Positions 5,625 through 6,761 of a stretch of 6,761 nucleotides of DNA are shown one piece after another. Numbering within the stretch: the first letter of the stretch is position 1; every line of letters begins with the position of its first letter. Below the pieces are notes generated by a model that made no database searches, was not told the origin of the DNA, and worked only from the letters and a program-made list of their open reading frames with translations. This stretch comes from Ktedonobacterales bacterium (lineage in GTDB: Bacteria; Chloroflexota; Ktedonobacteria; Ktedonobacterales; JADMIN01), in the NCBI GenBank assembly GCA_015478575.1, contig JADMIN010000136.1, forward strand, positions 1 through 6,761, in the 5' to 3' direction. Made by a program: the position numbers and the translations under genes.

Positions 5625-6569
5625 ATGAGCCAGCAGTCCATCTTCCGCGACGGACTCTTCGCCGACAAGACGATCCTCGTCAGCGGCGGCGGCACCGGCA
5701 TTGGCCGCGCCACGGCGCGCGAGTTGGCCGCGCTCGGCGCCAACGTCATCCTCTGCTCCCGCGCGCCAGAGCATCTGGAGCCGACCCGTGCCGAGATCGA
5801 GGCCGCGGGTGGCCACGCGATGGCGCTGCCCTGCAATATCCGCGATCCCGAGGCGGTTGAAGCGCTCTTCGCGGCCATCAGCGAGCGCTACGGCGCCGTG
5901 GATGGGCTGGTGAACAACGCCGGTGGCCAGTTCCTCAGCCCCGCCGAGGCCATTACGCCCAAGGGCTGGCACGCCGTCGTCGAGACCAACCTCACCGGCA
6001 CCTTCTATATGTGCAAGGCGGCGCTGGCCCATGGCATGCGCCAGCGCGGCGGCGCCATCGTCAACATCGTCATGGAGATGTGGCGCGGCTTCCCTGGCAT
6101 GGCCCATAGCGGAGCGGCGCGCGCGGGCGTGGTGAACCTGACGCAATCCCTGGCGGTCGAGTGGGCGCGATATGGCGTGCGCGTCAACGCCGTCGCGCCC
6201 GGCCTCATCGCTTCCAGCGGGCTAAAACAGTATCCCCCCGTCATCCAGGCGCAGTTCACCAGCATCGCCGCCGATGTGCCAGCGCAACGCATGGGCACCG
6301 AAGGGGAGATCGCCGCCGCCGTCCTCTATCTGCTCTCGCCCGCCGCCGCCTTTGTCTCCGGCACGACGCTCAAAGTTGATGGCGCCGGGTCGCTCTATCG
6401 CCTCCAGGGCTACGTCGTCCCTGAGCACGCGCCCTGGCCGGCGTGGTCCGGCGATGAGGATGACGGCACGGATGTGTCCCGCTCTTCGCGACACGACGTG
6501 GGACACGTTCAAGCGGATCATCGAGAAGGCGCAAACCCAGAAGGCGTGAACCGCCCGCAAGAACAGTGA
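5625..6569 (+). CDS. Short-chain dehydrogenase/reductase, trans-2-enoyl-CoA reductase / AtuG-like, with probable 3' frameshift
   Basis: This is a Rossmann-fold NAD(P)-dependent oxidoreductase. SGGGTGIG (20-27) is the cofactor loop, CNIRD follows, and VNNAGGQF starts at residue 96. KGWHAVVETNLTGTFYMCK and HSGAARAGVVNL (161-172) strongly recall peroxisomal trans-2-enoyl-CoA reductase (PECR) and the bacterial citronellol dehydrogenase AtuG. The usual catalytic YxxxK is absent: Ser162-Gly-Ala-Ala-Arg166 occupies the site, as in those relatives. The substrate is probably an acyl-CoA or terpenoid intermediate. The start is ATG 5625, with GGAGG (5614-5618) 6 nt upstream. The frame as read ends at 6569 with an unlikely tail (SRSSRHDVGHVQADHREG). 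Removing one C from CCC at 6478-6480 instead gives DTTWDTFKRIIEKAQ and a TGA at 6547-6549, 307 residues in all, resembling the PECR C-terminus. It is co-oriented with merR and probably regulated by it. Confidence 0.88.
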   Translation: MSQQSIFRDGLFADKTILVSGGGTGIGRATARELAALGANVILCSRAPEHLEPTRAEIEAAGGHAMALPCNIRDPEAVEALFAAISERYGAVDGLVNNAGGQFLSPAEAITPKGWHAVVETNLTGTFYMCKAALAHGMRQRGGAIVNIVMEMWRGFPGMAHSGAARAGVVNLTQSLAVEWARYGVRVNAVAPGLIASSGLKQYPPVIQAQFTSIAADVPAQRMGTEGEIAAAVLYLLSPAAAFVSGTTLKVDGAGSLYRLQGYVVPEHAPWPAWSGDEDDGTDVSRSSRHDVGHVQADHREGANPEGVNRPQEQ

Positions 6570-6582
6570 ACGGGAGGCCTGT

Positions 6583-6761
6583 ATGGATACCCGGCGACCT
6601 GCGACAGCCGCCCAGCCAACACAGCAGGGGGCGGGGCGCGACCCCACCGCGCTGTCACCCAGAGGCGCCCAGCCTGCCGCGCCCGGCTCCGCGCCACCGC
6701 AAGCCGCGTCGGCTCCCGCCGAGCGCGAGATGCCCTGCCCCCAGTGCGGGCATCTCATGCC
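6583..6761 (+). CDS. Proline/alanine-rich protein with zinc-ribbon-like motif, N-terminal part (cut by window edge)
   Basis: The frame opens at ATG 6583 with GGGAGG (6572-6577) 5 nt upstream and is still open at the window end, giving 59 codons. The first 48 or so residues are low-complexity Pro, Ala, Gln and Gly, probably disordered. Then comes EMPCPQCGHLMP, a CxxC knuckle typical of zinc-ribbon proteins; the second CxxC would lie outside. It begins 14 nt after the in-frame dehydrogenase stop, or 34 nt after the corrected stop, and probably belongs to the same transcript. No function can be given from this fragment. Because it is short and low in complexity, it rests mainly on the ribosome site, its position and the CxxC motif. 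Confidence 0.6.
   Translation, partial: MDTRRPATAAQPTQQGAGRDPTALSPRGAQPAAPGSAPPQAASAPAEREMPCPQCGHLM

Noticed and set aside
5343..6146. Long minus-strand frame across merR and the dehydrogenase
   Set aside because: It is antisense to two genes with clear motifs. The translation is Ala/Arg/His-rich shadow sequence.

Overview
The window is a GC-rich bacterial chromosome segment with tightly packed genes on both strands. Its islands of AT-rich DNA are mostly promoters. Strong GGAGG-type ribosome binding sites and sigma70-like promoters are common. The style of the SecA, major facilitator (MFS), LiuR/GnyR-type MerR and PECR/AtuG-type dehydrogenase sequences reminds me of Chloroflexota (possibly Ktedonobacteria-like). 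That assignment is an inference from recalled protein style, not a database result.

Layout: (1) 1-796, minus strand: N-terminal 265 codons of secA, running off the left edge. (2) 797-1141: divergent control region with an extended -10 promoter for secA and a TTGCTC-N17-TATACT promoter for dinB. (3) 1142-2269, plus: dinB (DNA polymerase IV) ending in a beta-clamp-binding motif. (4) 2270-2338: short convergent gap with a 9-bp hairpin. (5) 2339-2981, minus: a broken MFS transporter gene in which TM1-TM2 are joined out of frame to what look like TM8-TM12. (6) 3044-4258, minus: deoB (phosphopentomutase), the likely first gene of a deoB-MFS transcription unit. (7) 4259-4543: divergent control region with a plus-strand promoter and a repeated TATTCCATGC box. 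(8) 4544-4963, plus: a small four-helix membrane protein that I do not recognise. (9) 4964-5122: a promoter whose -35 lies in a perfect 16-bp palindrome. (10) 5123-5554: merR-family regulator. (11) 5625-6569: short-chain dehydrogenase of the trans-2-enoyl-CoA reductase / AtuG type with a probable one-base frameshift near its 3' end. (12) 6583-6761: start of a proline/alanine-rich protein with a zinc-ribbon-like CPQCGH motif, cut by the right edge.

How the genes fit together: secA (protein export), dinB (translesion synthesis) and deoB (pentose phosphate/nucleoside salvage) are housekeeping genes with no obvious shared pathway. The most coherent local module is merR plus the dehydrogenase. The regulator resembles LiuR/GnyR regulators of branched-chain acyl-CoA and terpenoid catabolism, the enzyme resembles acyl-CoA/citronellol-type reductases, and the palindrome at the promoter is a natural operator. 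I see no rRNA, tRNA, CRISPR array, insertion sequence or phage gene. There is no clear sign of a wholly new system. The two damaged reading frames and the regulator-dehydrogenase module are the points most worth following up.
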